Shown piece after piece: positions 32,801-42,121 of a DNA stretch of 52,373 nucleotides. Numbering within the stretch: the stretch's first letter is position 1; every line of letters begins with the position of its first letter. The notes under the pieces are model-generated. The model saw only the letters and a program-made list of their open reading frames with translations. It did not search any database and was not told where the DNA came from. This DNA is from Branchiostoma floridae (taxonomy: Eukaryota; Chordata; Leptocardii; Amphioxiformes; Branchiostomatidae), in NCBI RefSeq assembly GCF_000003815.2, contig NC_049985.1:18117511-18169883 (forward strand), read 5' to 3'. The position numbers and the translations under genes are program-made.

Positions 32801-35800
32801 ATCAAAAGAGGACAATATGCAGCAACTTCACTGAAACCAGGACAGACAGTTTAGACATATACTGAAATATTCCATCATAGTAAAGAGTCTAGACAGACAA
32901 GCATGCATATCTGGGACAGCAGCCAAAACTTGCACTCACCTGGGACTAACAACATCATTAGCCGTGAACTTATCGTCTTACATAACAGACAAGGACCCCT
33001 GGAGCAATAGTGTACGTGAGAGGTATTCTAACATTTTAACATCATTTCAACATTTAGTGGTATTTTAACATTCGAGGACTCAAATCATCACCAGCTATAA
33101 GCTGCAATTTTGAAAAAAAAAAAAAAAAAAACTTTAAATTCTTAAAGGAAAAAACATTGGCAAGTTTGCAAGGTGAAGAAATACAGGAACAAGTGCATGC
33201 AGAAAACAAACAGAAACTGTGCGATGAAATGTGTGCACGGCCACACTATCTAATTTACATCTTGTGGTAAGATTGTCTCCTGACACTGCTGTAATGAACG
33301 CTACGATGCACCTGTTGCTGCAGTATCCAAGTTTAACTTAGATCTGGGTTTGCAGAAGCCAATGTACTGAACCAACCTCCACTCTGAGATTGTCTCTGAC
33401 GCTGCTAGCATGTTTTGTTGTGATAGACGTTATGATGGACATGTTGCCATGGCAATGGTAATTAATTTGTAATAACATTTTATCCACTATAGCATGATGT
33501 TGTAAAGTCTGACATCAACTCACTCCACAGGCAGCTATTGTTAGACTTTTTGGAAGTATAATGGTTCTCAATAAACCATTTATACAGTAGCCAGGTCAAG
33601 CATATATACACTACATGGTTAACAGTTCTTGGTATTATTATGAATCTAGTCAAGTCAAAAGTCAAAGTTCCTTCCCACACCTGATGGTACATAGGGCGGT
33701 GCCCATCTCCATTTCAGTAGCCCTGGGCCACACACAGCTTTGTGCAATCACTACAGCAGGGGGCTAGTCCGCTGGTAGTGATGTGTGTTCAACTTCCATA
33801 CTCTTTCCCGAATGCTGAGTGCTAAGCAGAGAAAGCAGCATGTACCATTTTTAGAGTCTTAAATAGTATGACTTGGCCGGGGATCAAACTCACGACCTAC
33901 CGAATGCAAGGCGAACACTCTACCCTCTCGGCCATTGCACCGGTTCCCATGAATCTAGCCTATGAATCTAGACTGTCCATGAAACAAAGAAATAACTAGG
34001 CGCGGCCTAAGCACACCAAGTCCCAGAAGTAATATACCAGTAATCCCCAGATATCTGCAATTTCTCCGTTTCGATGCGTGGCTCAGGGTGGATTCTAACA
34101 CTAATCCCTGTGTGCAGAGTTGCTATACAGCCTGATCACTGGCAGATCTAGAGAAGACTGCGCATCTCTGTTCTGTTGTGGGGAGGATCGGGAGCTGGAT
34201 AGAGACGTGGCCATCTATATTACATTATGCAAACAGCATGTTATGGCTTTTATGGTGACCCAAAGTGGGACAGGGAGTCTCTCATGTTTGGTTTGATTCG
34301 AAAGAACTGAAGAAGTGGTACATATATGATTGCCCTGATTAATGTAGAGATGTGGCCATCCATGTACTGTAGAGTCGTTGATCTTTGTAGGAGGGTCTAA
34401 AAATAACCATTTTAAAATTGTCTTCATATCTTGAAATAAAATATCAATTTAAAGTTTTTGTTTAAAACCTGGTGACTCCTCCTCCAGTCACTGATGAAGG
34501 AGGGCGGATGCTATTTGCAATGTCTGACCGTTTCCAATTTTATCCAGCCCCTCGACTACCGGCAGGATTTTAGCTAGGATTTTATAATAGGGAGTCCAAA
34601 CTTATTGGTGAGTTGCGGTAAGTGACTATTGTAGGGGGGTCCGGGGGCATCCACCTTCCGTGGTGCAGAGTTTTTGAAGATTTTAGATTTAAAAAGTGCA
34701 TTCTTGGGTATCCCAAGAGGCAAAAATACTGTTCCAGAGGTCACAGTAGAAGACTGTGACCACAGATGACCTGGTAGCATCCCTGGTCAATCAGAATTTC
34801 ATGCTTATCAGACGATTTACTCTGTAGTGTAAGGGCGTCCAGGGGCATCAAAGTTCTTGTTGTTGAAAAGTGCGTCCAGATGACGCGTTGACGCATGCCT
34901 GGCTAAAAGCCTAACTACCTGTCTTTCCACAGGACTTGAACTTCAACCCACCTCCCCTCAGCAATTTCATGTTTTCCTCCTAATGTCGCACTTCCATTTC
35001 ATCTATCTGTGTCTACTAGTATATAGTATATAGTATATAGCCGGTATAACCGCCGTTTGGTGTAACACACCAGCTTTGCAGGCACGCGGCGCGGCAGCAG
35101 CTGGTTATATTACACTGAACGACCTGTCACACCTAGCTTTAGCACATCTTTTTGCAAGCATTCTTTACAACTATCCATAGAAGATGCCCACATATACTGT
35201 GCTTGGTGATAACAAATTCCACTATGATAGTTCTAGGAAAGTACGCTGTTTTTCATTAGTCTTTCGGAGCTTCCCTCAGCAGATCTACCTTCCAATCAGT
35301 CCAGGTGTCATCTCTGAAGGTGTTTGTGGATCTGCCAGCCGGGTGGAAATGATACCTTTGATATTGCAGGATGAAAGGTCCAAGAATAGACAGCTAATTT
35401 GTGCCTCTGTCTGCCAGACGCCTTCTCAACCAGATTGAGAGACGGATCAGATACGAAGATGCAGCTACGAAGGCCACACAACGTGATTTCCTGTTTGTCG
35501 TTATCGTTGAAGAGGTTCATCAGTCACGTGTGCATACAGTTACAACAATTTTCCTCATCAATGACTGTTTTGTAAAGGTACAGTATACGTACATACCTCC
35601 CAAATTTTCCACGTCTACCAGCACATCTTGGTCATGGGGAATGACCCAGTCTCAATTCTCACGTTGTAACTGTTTGTCGTTAATCTTTTAAACCTTGTCC
35701 TGCTGATAATTTTGGCCAAATTAACCCCCATAATGCCGTAATTAAGCTGGTTAATCAAACAAATCACTAAAACTTGACCTATTCGGTGCTACTGCTGCAG

Positions 35801-38786
35801 ATTTACTTCCCCAACAAATGCGGTTTGCTGCGGTATGCCACATTTAACGTTAAGTGAGAAATGCACCAAACCCTTAAGATACTGGACCCACATACATGTA
35901 ACAGGCATTATAATTAAATTTTATAAACTAAAATATAAAATAAAATATAGCTATAGCCGGAAACACCACATTGTTTTCCCTTAAGGCCCTAATGTATGTC
36001 CCGACGGCCCCAGGTTAGCGTTAGGTGGTGTCAGAACATGGAATTAGGACTGTCCGAACTTCACCTCCTTGTAATAATTAGGCAGTGCCATAAAGTTAAG
36101 TTTGTAAGATTTTTAAGAATTTCAGCCAGGCTACAACTTTTTGATCATAGTCTTTTGAAAGGTACGTCACAAACAAATGCGTGTGGTGAATGTGCCCCTG
36201 CCCTAAAGCCAAGCTCAGGAACTGCCAACCCATTTCCAGCTGACATTAGGCTCTTTCCTTACATGAAAAGGTCAACTGCAAAAAAAAGACATTTCTGGCT
36301 CCATATCCGGATAGTGAGTGATTTGTAAGGCCGTGAAGAGCTTCCTTATAACCGGAGGCCAGCAGCAGTAATCTGTTATGGTCCCAACCCTGGGGTACAT
36401 ATATAATATCACGGCTAAACTGATTTCGTTACATGGGTGACATCCTCTGGGAACCCGAAAACTGATGCGAGCATGCGAAAAAAAGTTGGCAAAAAAAATC
36501 CTTTGACTAAGCTCATGTTAATGTGTTAATAAAGAATTAAATTAAATAAGATTATATAAGAGGTGGGGAGGGTTGAACAAAATTACTGATAATAATAATT
36601 GTAACTCTAATTGGAGATCAAAATAAACAAACAAACAAACAAACAAACTGAACATAAAGAGCCCAGTTTGCTCAACAACATGTTCTGTATTTTTGTTCCT
36701 TTGTGTCCTTTTCTTTGAATTTTGGAAGAATTTGCAGGGGGCTTGAAACACATTTTCAACTCTATTTTTACACATGACAAAAATTATTTGCGCCAAATCG
36801 TCCTTGTGCACTGTTATTACCTTTTTCTCTTTTGAAAACGGACAAAAATTGATGCGCACGCAGATGTCATCCAACTCATCCAGTCAGTGTGCCCTTTATA
36901 AGCACTGCCGTAGGCTGGTACCATATAATAGCAGGTACAAATACAGCGTTCTTCTCCCAGCTTTGTTGTTATTATAGTGCACTTATACTTGACACATCCC
37001 CCAGCATTAGCGACAGCAGGGTAATATGAAAGGTAAAAGACTTGTGTACTTTGCATAACCAGGGTTTGCCTTGAAGCAAGCCTTAGCCACTTTGCACATC
37101 CTGGCAGCCAGTCAAATCCTGCGAGCTATCAGGAAACTGAGCGCAGTCAAAAAAAATGTTGACATCTGCGGATATCAGAGCTATATTATATATATTATAG
37201 TTTATATGTCATATCATAGTATATACTCATTGATTTTGGAGGAATAGGTGTACCTAACCTCAACATTTACTGCACAGAAAAAAAATTGGATGCACAACAT
37301 AAAATAAACTAAATTTTATAATATAGAATAAAAGATGATAGAATTTCAGAATCAAGCTACTAGTATGAAGATAGCGCAGTAAGCTTTAGAATAAAATTCA
37401 GTTTATTTTATGTTGTGATTTGCAGATATAATGCAATGTTAACTTGAAACTTATCAACTTCAAGTATTGCTACAAGGTTTGAACATTTCCATGACACTTT
37501 AAATGTTAAGAATATGCCGTATACTAGATGGTACCTTGAAGTATACTAGATGCACCCACAGTTAAAAATTAGGTGCACAGCTCCAATTTTGTGTACACAA
37601 AAATGCAGTCACACAGTCTTTCCACGCTGTATATATAACGTTATTGTGTTATCATTATTATTACCAGTAATGCTTTATCCACCATTCTCCGTCTCCCAAC
37701 TATCACAGCTCCAGTCTTCCCCATGTAGGGATGTGTAGAGAGGAGTAATATCACAATTTTCACAGCCGTGTGATAAAAAAGATCCGTTCACCCACCGAGA
37801 GGCTTCGCTTTGCTCCTAGCCCTGGATGTTTATAATGTGTATTAAACACATGGAGGGGTCATGGAACAGAGATATCATCTTTTATGTATATTTATTCATC
37901 AACAAATCTTTTGGGGTAGTCATTTGAGTAATCATACTACAAAACTTATTCAGAAGGCCTGTGGGCTCACACATTAGTTCTAAGCATTAATTACTTGCAA
38001 AAGGAGCATCACAGGAAATTAAAATACTCATGGCAGTATCTATCTTTTTGTTTATTGAAAACGAGCAGAAACCCCTTTGGTGTAGTATATCAAAGAGGCA
38101 TATTACACTTTAAGTTTCTGTTGAGTGGTCAGAAATGCACTTGACTGACAGTTATGACTTACTGTCTAACATATACTATTACTGAATTTCCGAAAGACAA
38201 TAGCCAAACAATTTCCGCTCTTGACAAGTCCACGGCCGTGGTCCCTACCTTGCAAGTGTCCTGCTACGCGGCCTGTAAGTGTAGATTATGATAACACTAT
38301 TCCTGTGGCCCTACCTAGCACGCTGACGCGGCCCTTCCTCCCCGGAGTTTGCGGCGGGTACTCCTCCGATGTCTGCCTGGCCGTGCACAGATGAAGACAG
38401 GACGCCATCCTCAGCTTCCGAAGGACCTTCCTCATCCGTAGGGCGAGTCAGAATCGCGCCGCGCAGACACGAACCTGCGCTAGGCTCCTCTTCTCTCACC
38501 GCCGCTCCGCGAGCAAGCTGGGATGATGCTCGTAACTATGGCGACAGGCGGCCTGTACTGATGCTGGTCAATACCGAACTGTGCTTCAAAGTTACAGCCG
38601 CGGGTTGTGTCGGTTTGTAAAGTACTAGTTTTATGGAGGGGAGGGGGGCAAAAATAGGGTTCAGTCCTGCGTGTCGGCGGTCCATAGGCCGGGAGGAACG
38701 TGCCAGACATGTCGGATTTGGGAAGGACACGTCAGATTAGGGAGTGATGACGCGTCATACGTACCTTGTACGTCAGGATGAGCCAT
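17715..38786 (-). CDS. gene B: unidentified protein, exons spread over 21 kb (model incomplete)
   Basis: Proposed coding pieces on the minus strand, in transcript order: complement(38765-38786), CACCATGG start, MAHPDVQ, GTACGT donor, phase 1; complement(38315-38504), acidic, REEEPSAGSCLRGAILTRPT onward, donor GTAGGG, phase 2; possibly complement(38249-38272); complement(31507-31824); and terminal complement(17715-17866). The last two join in phase 1 (G+AT, Asp), giving PNVSD-DVLESWLQKVEV. The phase between the 38-kb exons and 31824 does not match directly, so at least one exon is missing or lies in unseen sequence. No family was recognised. One gene is the simplest reading, but two genes are possible. 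Confidence 0.4.
17880..18335 (-). repeat. tandem copies of the acceptor and first 42 nt of the gene B terminal exon
   Basis: Acceptor-plus-exon copies end at 17954, 18047, 18135, 18223 and 18304, spaced 81-93 bp, after the genuine one at 17866. Each keeps the acceptor TATTTACAG, the codons for VLESWLQKVE-WL, and then runs into (GTTT)n. The variable part is the GTTT tract. Confidence 0.93.
18425..18590 (+). repeat. dispersed repeat, copy 2 (partner at 1405-1550)
   Basis: CCACTTGCTACAT, AACACCACGGGGTGTCTGCT, TTTGGGGAAGAA and TTCTGTGAAGGAAAA align in order and orientation with 1405-1550. Class unknown. Confidence 0.65.
18975..19433 (+). promoter_or_regulatory. array of IR-1 nuclear-receptor-like motifs (AGNTCAGTGACCC)
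   Basis: AGTTCA-G-TGACCC occurs at 18975, 19002, 19197, 19291, 19369 and 19394. AGGTCAGTGACCC is at 19118, and variants ACTTCAGTGACC are at 19143 and 19170. Further decayed copies are at 19232 and 19421. Each is two inverted hexamers close to AGGTCA separated by one base, the layout bound by FXR- and ecdysone-receptor-type heterodimers. The array is also a degenerate minisatellite with a unit of about 25-35 bp, so it may be a repeat first and a regulatory site only by chance. Confidence 0.4.
19434..19920. other. no gene seen
   Basis: Intronic sequence (gene B model) with no coding signal or recognised repeat. Confidence 0.5.
19925..21011 (-). mobile_element. 1.1-kb TIR element, copy 1 (near-identical partner at 43032-44161)
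   Basis: The ends are TACCTCCATGAAAA (about 19945) and its reverse complement with a longer T-run (ending about 21009). The interior contains two or three diverged internal repeats (pattern CATACCAAA-ATCATGAAAATC, then GAGTTATCCTC, then GGGGGCCCAAACTT) and a CA/CAGA microsatellite near one end. It has no transposase. It differs from the 43032 copy at only a few bases outside the microsatellite, so it moved recently. Homology starts about 20 bp outside the TIR, so the true boundary may be AAACTAGAGTTCGGCGACC. Confidence 0.85.
21600..21750 (+). repeat. dispersed repeat (partners at 44840-44990 and 42895-42985)
   Basis: TTCAACCTTCCTG, CACTGAAGGCAA, TTGCATCAGTTT-GG and CATCCATATAATCAAATCAA are shared in order with 44840-44990. 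The last third appears inverted at 42895-42985. Non-coding; class unknown. Confidence 0.75.
22074..22490. repeat. inverted pair of about 75-bp repeats
   Basis: TATACACCTTTCTCACGCGG onward (22081-22149) is matched in reverse complement by 22411-22490 (shared CGGCCATGA-AGATC and CAATGAGGCAAAC). The spacer is about 260 bp. This could be the two ends of a diverged TIR element or two separate insertions. Confidence 0.65.
22673..22830 (+). repeat. short hairpin retroelement-like repeat, copy 1
   Basis: AAGAACGCTTGCAGATAGAT through CGGTTATACCGGCTATATAG matches 35040-35175 in reverse orientation at about 85%. It contains an imperfect hairpin (CGTTCGGTGTAATATAACCA against its partner ending CGCCGAACG) and ends in a short (GATACA)n run, as LINE/SINE 3' tails do. 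Confidence 0.7.
23670..24403. mobile_element. outer inverted-repeat element hosting a nested hAT-like MITE
   Basis: CAGTGTTCTCACCAGGA-TTT (23670) is matched in reverse complement by TCCTGGTGAGAAC plus ACTG (24020-24403) once the inner 361-bp insert is removed. The interior includes a 44-bp tandem repeat (CCTCTATGCTGTGATTTGGA, about 2.5 copies at 23700-23805). No target duplication of the outer unit was found. Confidence 0.5.
24031..24391. mobile_element. hAT-like non-autonomous element with 8-bp target duplication
   Basis: TIRs CAGGGCTCTAGCCAGC (24031) and its exact reverse complement (ending 24391) are flanked on both sides by GTGAGAAC (24023-24030 and 24392-24399). Ends beginning CAGGG with an 8-bp duplication are the hAT signature. 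It is 361 bp long with no transposase. Confidence 0.93.
24590..25700 (+). repeat. array of about 200-bp units carrying RE1-like motifs, forward half
   Basis: About five to six diverged units contain, in order, GGAAGGCAGCCAGCTTA, CAGTAACCAT, an RE1-like site, CTGCTGACACGGCAGAAATG, CTCATGGATCA, AAGAAACACTCAGTGCTGAA and CACAGTTACAGTTTTA. The RE1-like sites start at 24618, 24836, 25042, 25244, 25370 and 25573. The site at 24618 fits NTYAGMRCCNNRGMSAG fully; the others have about one mismatch. No protein is encoded. Confidence 0.9.
25838..26285 (+). repeat. diverged tandem duplication, about 170 bp, period about 278 bp
   Basis: TTGATATTGCGTAGATAACG at 25839 is repeated at 26122 and the match continues through TGACGTCAAAGGAG-AAT-AATCA-GAAC to about 26285, at roughly 85% by eye. 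Non-coding. Confidence 0.85.
26730..26950 (+). repeat. dispersed repeat piece shared with 31165-31265
   Basis: CAGCCTACTGCCTAGTGTCC and ACAATGTACTGT...CTGAACAAAGTTCAAGTT resemble CAGCCTGCTGCCTATAGGGT...CTGAAGACAGTTCAAGTTAG at about 31195-31260. Class unknown. Confidence 0.5.
26960..27830 (-). repeat. array of about 200-bp units carrying RE1-like motifs, inverted half
   Basis: The same unit as 24590-25700, in the opposite orientation, about five copies. RE1-like sites on the minus strand end at 27080, 27282, 27443, 27643 and 27820. Those at 27266-27282 and 27804-27820 read TTCAGCACCAGGGACAG and match the consensus fully. With the forward half it forms an inverted pair around about 1.2 kb. Confidence 0.9.
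28133..30496 (+). CDS. endonuclease/reverse transcriptase ORF2, frameshifted at 5' end and cut by gap
   Basis: The frame opens with GGVAMYIRSDL of the endonuclease. It continues through LGDTN and TSDHQS (catalytic residues of APE-type endonucleases) to the RT motifs GRKAAGPDLIPSWVL, VDFSRAFDTI, AGVPQGGILSPTLF and VKYADDL, and the downstream PSLEYASPVWGG. The residues before it, MNNASIVAVTETWLKEDIPD to YRRDRA (28006-28113), lie one frame over, so a single extra base near 28114 plus an in-frame TGA (28115) separates the TETWL motif from the rest. All visible catalytic residues are intact. The end after LRR is lost in the N gap. Confidence 0.9.
30497..30661. other. assembly gap (165 N)
   Basis: A run of N inside the C-terminal part of the LINE ORF. 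Confidence 1.
30900..31500. other. no gene seen; SINE-like fragment
   Basis: The piece GAAGTGCCTTTCCCAAGG near 31105-31125 resembles AAGTGCCTCTCCCAAGGCC on the minus strand at 49585-49605, a motif common in SINE/LINE 3' regions. No tRNA-like head is visible here. Confidence 0.4.
31507..31824 (-). CDS. gene B internal exon
   Basis: Flanked by the acceptor CTCTCACCCTCCAG and the donor GTCAGT. It encodes 106 residues beginning EESAKLLDSVFAATDFEDTD, then SELPKTAMSADGAKLVQKFA, then IIWRTVRLTPGTSFVRLQLF and FLAIGAMTVSVRKSPNVSD. The end includes a hydrophobic stretch (VRLQLFFLAIGAMTVSV) that is helical but short for a certain membrane span. It enters and leaves in phase 1, and the exit phase fits the terminal exon at 17866. 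No family was recognised, but the high GC content and clean splice sites against AT-rich flanks make it a confident exon. Confidence 0.75.
32020..32945. repeat. diverged duplication, two copies about 800 bp apart
   Basis: 32020-32175 (ATATGCAGCCAAGTACAAAC, GACATACTAAAATATTC, GTAAAGGGCCTAGACA) aligns with 32815-32935 (ATATGCAGCAACTTCACTG, GACATATACTGAAATATTCC, GTAAAGAGTCTAGACA). A related piece (CATCCACTACATGTTTAACA) at 32766 also recurs at about 33605. Confidence 0.7.
32150..32420. other. suspect low-quality sequence (expanded homopolymers)
   Basis: About 270 bp made almost only of runs such as AAAAATT, GGGG, CCCCCCC and TTTTTTTT, ending in about 25 C residues. It begins exactly where alignment to the related copy at 32930 is being lost. 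This is the look of a poor-quality read end carried into the assembly rather than real sequence. Confidence 0.6.
33645..33948 (-). mobile_element. tRNA-derived SINE
   Basis: On the minus strand, the head starts near 33948 as GGTGCAATGGCCGAGAGGGT (A box), passes CTTGCATTCGG, and reaches GTTTGATCCC (B box). It continues into a roughly 230-bp non-tRNA body and ends in a GACTT-rich repeat at about 33645-33660. Intact A and B boxes suggest Pol III transcription. Confidence 0.82.
34566..34912. mobile_element. possible non-autonomous TIR element
   Basis: GGATTTTAGCTAGGATTTTA near 34566 and the end TGCCTGGCTAAAAGCC near 34910 form diverged inverted ends. Internal halves share GGGGTCCGGGGGCATC and GGGCGTCCAGGGGCATC. 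Family and exact ends are uncertain. Confidence 0.4.
35040..35175 (-). repeat. short hairpin retroelement-like repeat, copy 2
   Basis: The reverse complement matches 22673-22805 at about 85%. Its tail on this strand is an (ATATAGT)n-like run, different from the (GATACA)n of copy 1, as expected for separately inserted retroelements. Confidence 0.7.
35180..38240. other. no confident gene; small elements only
   Basis: Intronic in the gene B model. Open frames near 35300-35530 and 36000-36330 show no recognisable domain and no convincing splice borders. A (CAAA)n run lies near 36625-36647, and a foldback MITE is annotated separately at 37293. Confidence 0.5.
37293..37417. repeat. 125-bp AT-rich MITE with 26-bp terminal inverted repeats
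   Basis: CACAACATAAAATAAACTAA (37293) is matched by TCAGTTTATTTTATGTTGTG (ending 37417), with one mismatch over about 26 bp. The interior is AT-rich and non-coding. Confidence 0.85.
38249..38786 (-). CDS. gene B proposed first exons and a duplicated exon end
   Basis: The start codon at 38784-38786 sits in a perfect CACCATGG context. Seven codons (MAHPDVQ) plus one base run to the strong donor GTACGT at 38764. The next exon, complement(38315-38504), is acidic and proline/serine-rich, and ends CCGCGTCAGCGTGCTAG before GTAGGG. Its 5' edge is uncertain (GGAG|CG for phase 1, or CCCAG|CTTGC at 38517). A 24-nt piece, complement(38249-38272), repeats that exon end with its own TACAG acceptor and GTAGGG donor in matching phase (RPRSRTLAR). 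The region is CpG-rich and looks like a promoter-proximal domain. Product unknown. Confidence 0.5.
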
Positions 38787-38949
38787 GGTGGAGAAATGCG
38801 CGGCTGTCACGTCATCACTGATGGCTGCGGAAATATCGTCCCGGATAGATCAGCTGGGGACACACCCCCTCAGGAGGTCACAGGTCATCGGGATGGGCCA
38901 CTTACACATTGGGGGTGTAGTGGGAATGCAGGGTGGGTAAGGGAGTGAA

Positions 38950-41900
38950 GTCTGCCATCTCCCACTGCCTTTAATACTTTGTGAAAATTAAAGTGCATTT
39001 ATGTCTAACAGCAGTTTCCTGCATGATAATTCAAAATTATACGTACAGGTATTGATTATTTGAAGGCTGAACTTAAACAAATAACATCAGACTTTAACTT
39101 CAGACGTTAATCCAAATGATATAAACTCCACGAAGATTGTTTCACAGTAAATCATCATCATCATCGGTCGACATGCTTACACACGACGGGGTTATACCGC
39201 CCCTTATGGGGTGACATACCATTTCACTGGCTAATTACAAAATAAAACAAGACACAAGCTTTTCCTGATATCTGGAAAACATTACTTTAATCACTCTGTC
39301 AATAGCTGTTGCCATAGCAACCATACATCATATCATCAGACATGTTACATATAAAACATCAATACAGCTGGACTAAATCGTAATCTAATTTGAGACTCTT
39401 TCTAAATCTAACAACTACCCGTTCCTTTACACACAAAAATGTTAGATATTAAATTTTACGTTAACACAAAGAACTTGTAGATTTGGCATCTCAAATTCAC
39501 AAAAGCTGCCTCAATGTATCAACTAAAATATCAGACATCTGCACCTCAAGAAGACTTGTAAAGAATCCAGAGCAGCAGTAGCCATGGTAATGTTACTCGT
39601 TTTACCATTTCAGTTAAAATTGACCTATACAGGGGAATAATTTGCAAGTCGTTGGCTGACAAAAGAACAAACTAGCTCCTATGACAAATTACTCACCCTA
39701 TTCAGCCAGTTTACAACTACTGCTAATTTTCTTGGTTCTCTAAGCAGAATAACAGTACAAAATGTGTCTACTACTTATTCTCAAAGCAGAGGTTGCGTCG
39801 CAGAGATATAATAGTGGTCAGATATTTTACCGGCTTGCTCCCCTTGTGAGGGTAAAAAAAACAACCACTACTATATCTCCGCGACCCAACCTCTGCTTGG
39901 AGAGTAGCTACTACTAGCCCCCTTCCCAAACCTCTGCTTGGAGAATATAATTTCATCAGCACTCCAAGAGGCCAGAGCAGCCTTTTGCCGCAAGATTGCA
40001 CTAAGGACTGGTTTCTGCATCTCTGCACGCCTATCTGGGGGCAGCTATGACATTATCATTGACTGTTTATCACAAAATACCAGCATCACAAAAGTTGGTA
40101 TACGTACTGGAGCTTTTACAAAACATGCATGCAGCAAATAAACAATAAAATAGCAAATAAATGATAAATACAAAGGTAAAAATTAAAAAGACAAGAAATA
40201 ATACTGATATTAGCCCATAGATCGATGATGAGCTGGAGATAGTTTATACACAAGAAAAGCTTTGCAACAAGTTCGTACCACAATGGCAAACACTGATGTC
40301 ACCAGCACTGACATCATAATGATAAATACAAAAGTACATAAAGTACTAAGTTAAATGTAAAGTAGGATTTTACATGAAATAAAACATTGCAAATACAATA
40401 TCATAGAAATTAGCTACAGATACTTTGCAGAAAATTCATGCACAGATACGCAGTGTACAGTACAAGCCATTTGATTTAACCCATTTTGCCAGTGTATTTC
40501 GTGCAATTACCTGGGTGGTACAATAATGCGAAATTAGTCAGATGGATTATAAGCACTGGTGGGTAAGTGTGCACTTAACTGGCTTCTACTGTACTGTACA
40601 TTGTGTATGTATGACTCAATTATAATGCTTATGTCCATAATTTTATACATGTATCAGAATGAGAAGCTAAAAGAATTGAATTTCTTCACTCAGCCTTTGC
40701 CTACTACTAGTACTAGACATGATGATCAGATGATAGATTATACACATATATATATAACAAACACAATCTAAATAATCTAATCTTTATTTAACAATTAAAA
40801 GCCATAATGATCATAAGACATTTCTATTTGAAAAATATTGAGAAGTCAATCAACAACCATCATCAATTTTAATTCTAACAATTTCTGATGCAAATCATAA
40901 TGATTTTGACCAATTCTTGACTTCTCAGTCCAATGAACTTGAATGACACAAACATGACGTCCAAAAATTTAAGTTTGACATTGTTCCAGAAAAGTCCTGA
41001 CAGAGAGTTGTGAAAATAACAAGTAACGTCCTCGTGACACGTAGCACAAACCAATAATGTCGTCATGCTGTGTGTTGAAGGCTGGGTAAACATCATGTGA
41101 TGATGACATCATCATCACACCGCCCTCCACCCACCCCACTATTCTCACATAGCTGACATGCCGGCTTCTAAAATGACATGTACCATCCACATCCCTGACC
41201 TTCAACCTTGACATGATGCGACTCATGTTTCTGTTCTAGGCTCTTCCATGTCATGGGGGGTGGGGGGGCGGCGGGTAGTGACTGTGTAAACATCTTTTTG
41301 AAAGAGGGGTTTGGCGGACATGTCAACAAAATATGACAGTTATTCGAATGCATTTTTGGACTACTCAGTCTTCCATTCTCTGCTAAAACAGCAAACAAAA
41401 GGAACTTTGTGTGCCATTGTCAGTGGTGAGAAGTATCAATTCAACTGTGTCATATAATCAGATGGAGAACATTGAAGACAGCATGATTGGCCAATTGCCA
41501 CACAGAAACTAATAATTGTAATAATATTCTCACTTTAGTCAGTTAGTCTTTAGGTCCATATCAACAACAAATACATACATACAAACTAACTAACAAGAGT
41601 TAGAACAGTGGGGTACCACATGCATCGGGAACATGCTTTTGTTGTATTATGTATTTTCCTATTCATTATTATAATGCTAAGTTATCAAACATCTTAGTAG
41701 TTAAAACACTTTTTTCATTGTTGCATCAGAAGACAAATTCCAGAAAAACTTCATATTTTAATCTGGCATAAGCTCTAAAATATGGACCGGTACAAGATTT
41801 TGAGGAACATGCATGACTTGGTTATCACCCATTCTGCACAAATTTCAGAAAACAGACTGTCTTAAAGCTACAGATTCTAGCACTGGAAGACAGACTTTGG

Positions 41901-42100
41901 AAAAGCTGTGGCTTCCAGCTCCGACAGCTACACAGCTCCAGCCTACTCAACATGTCCACATGGCTCAGGCTAGTAATTCTCATCAGTTATCTTCTTCTTT
42001 GCCTGTTAATTAAGACTCTGTCCAGACAAAATCAGGGTGTGCATTTCTACTGAGTAGGATACTTGGGCAACTCAAAGACCAAGTAGCTGCAAAATGCTTA
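38950..42100. other. intergenic region downstream of the Kelch gene, no gene seen
   Basis: No coding exon was found. It contains a foldback element at 39779-39903 and short unremarkable open frames. A minus-strand AATAAA (TTTATT at about 40780) could be a distal poly(A) signal for the Kelch gene, 1.3 kb past its stop codon; this is speculative. Confidence 0.5.
39779..39903. repeat. 125-bp foldback element
   Basis: Left arm TCTCAAAGCAGAGGTTGCGT (39779-39818) pairs with the right arm ending CAACCTCTGCTTGGAGA (39903), with about 5 mismatches in 40. A further half-copy (AAACCTCTGCTTGGAGA) follows at about 39929-39945. Confidence 0.8.
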
Positions 42101-42121
42101 GATTTTCCACCGGGCGTCTGG

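Noticed and set aside
34490-34560. CACTGATGAAGGAGGGCGG as a possible hammerhead core
   Set aside because: No GAAA box and no closing stem were found nearby.
35300-35690. Possible exon or transposase fragment
   Set aside because: Frames on both strands are open for about 70-95 codons, but none shows a recognisable motif or convincing splice borders.
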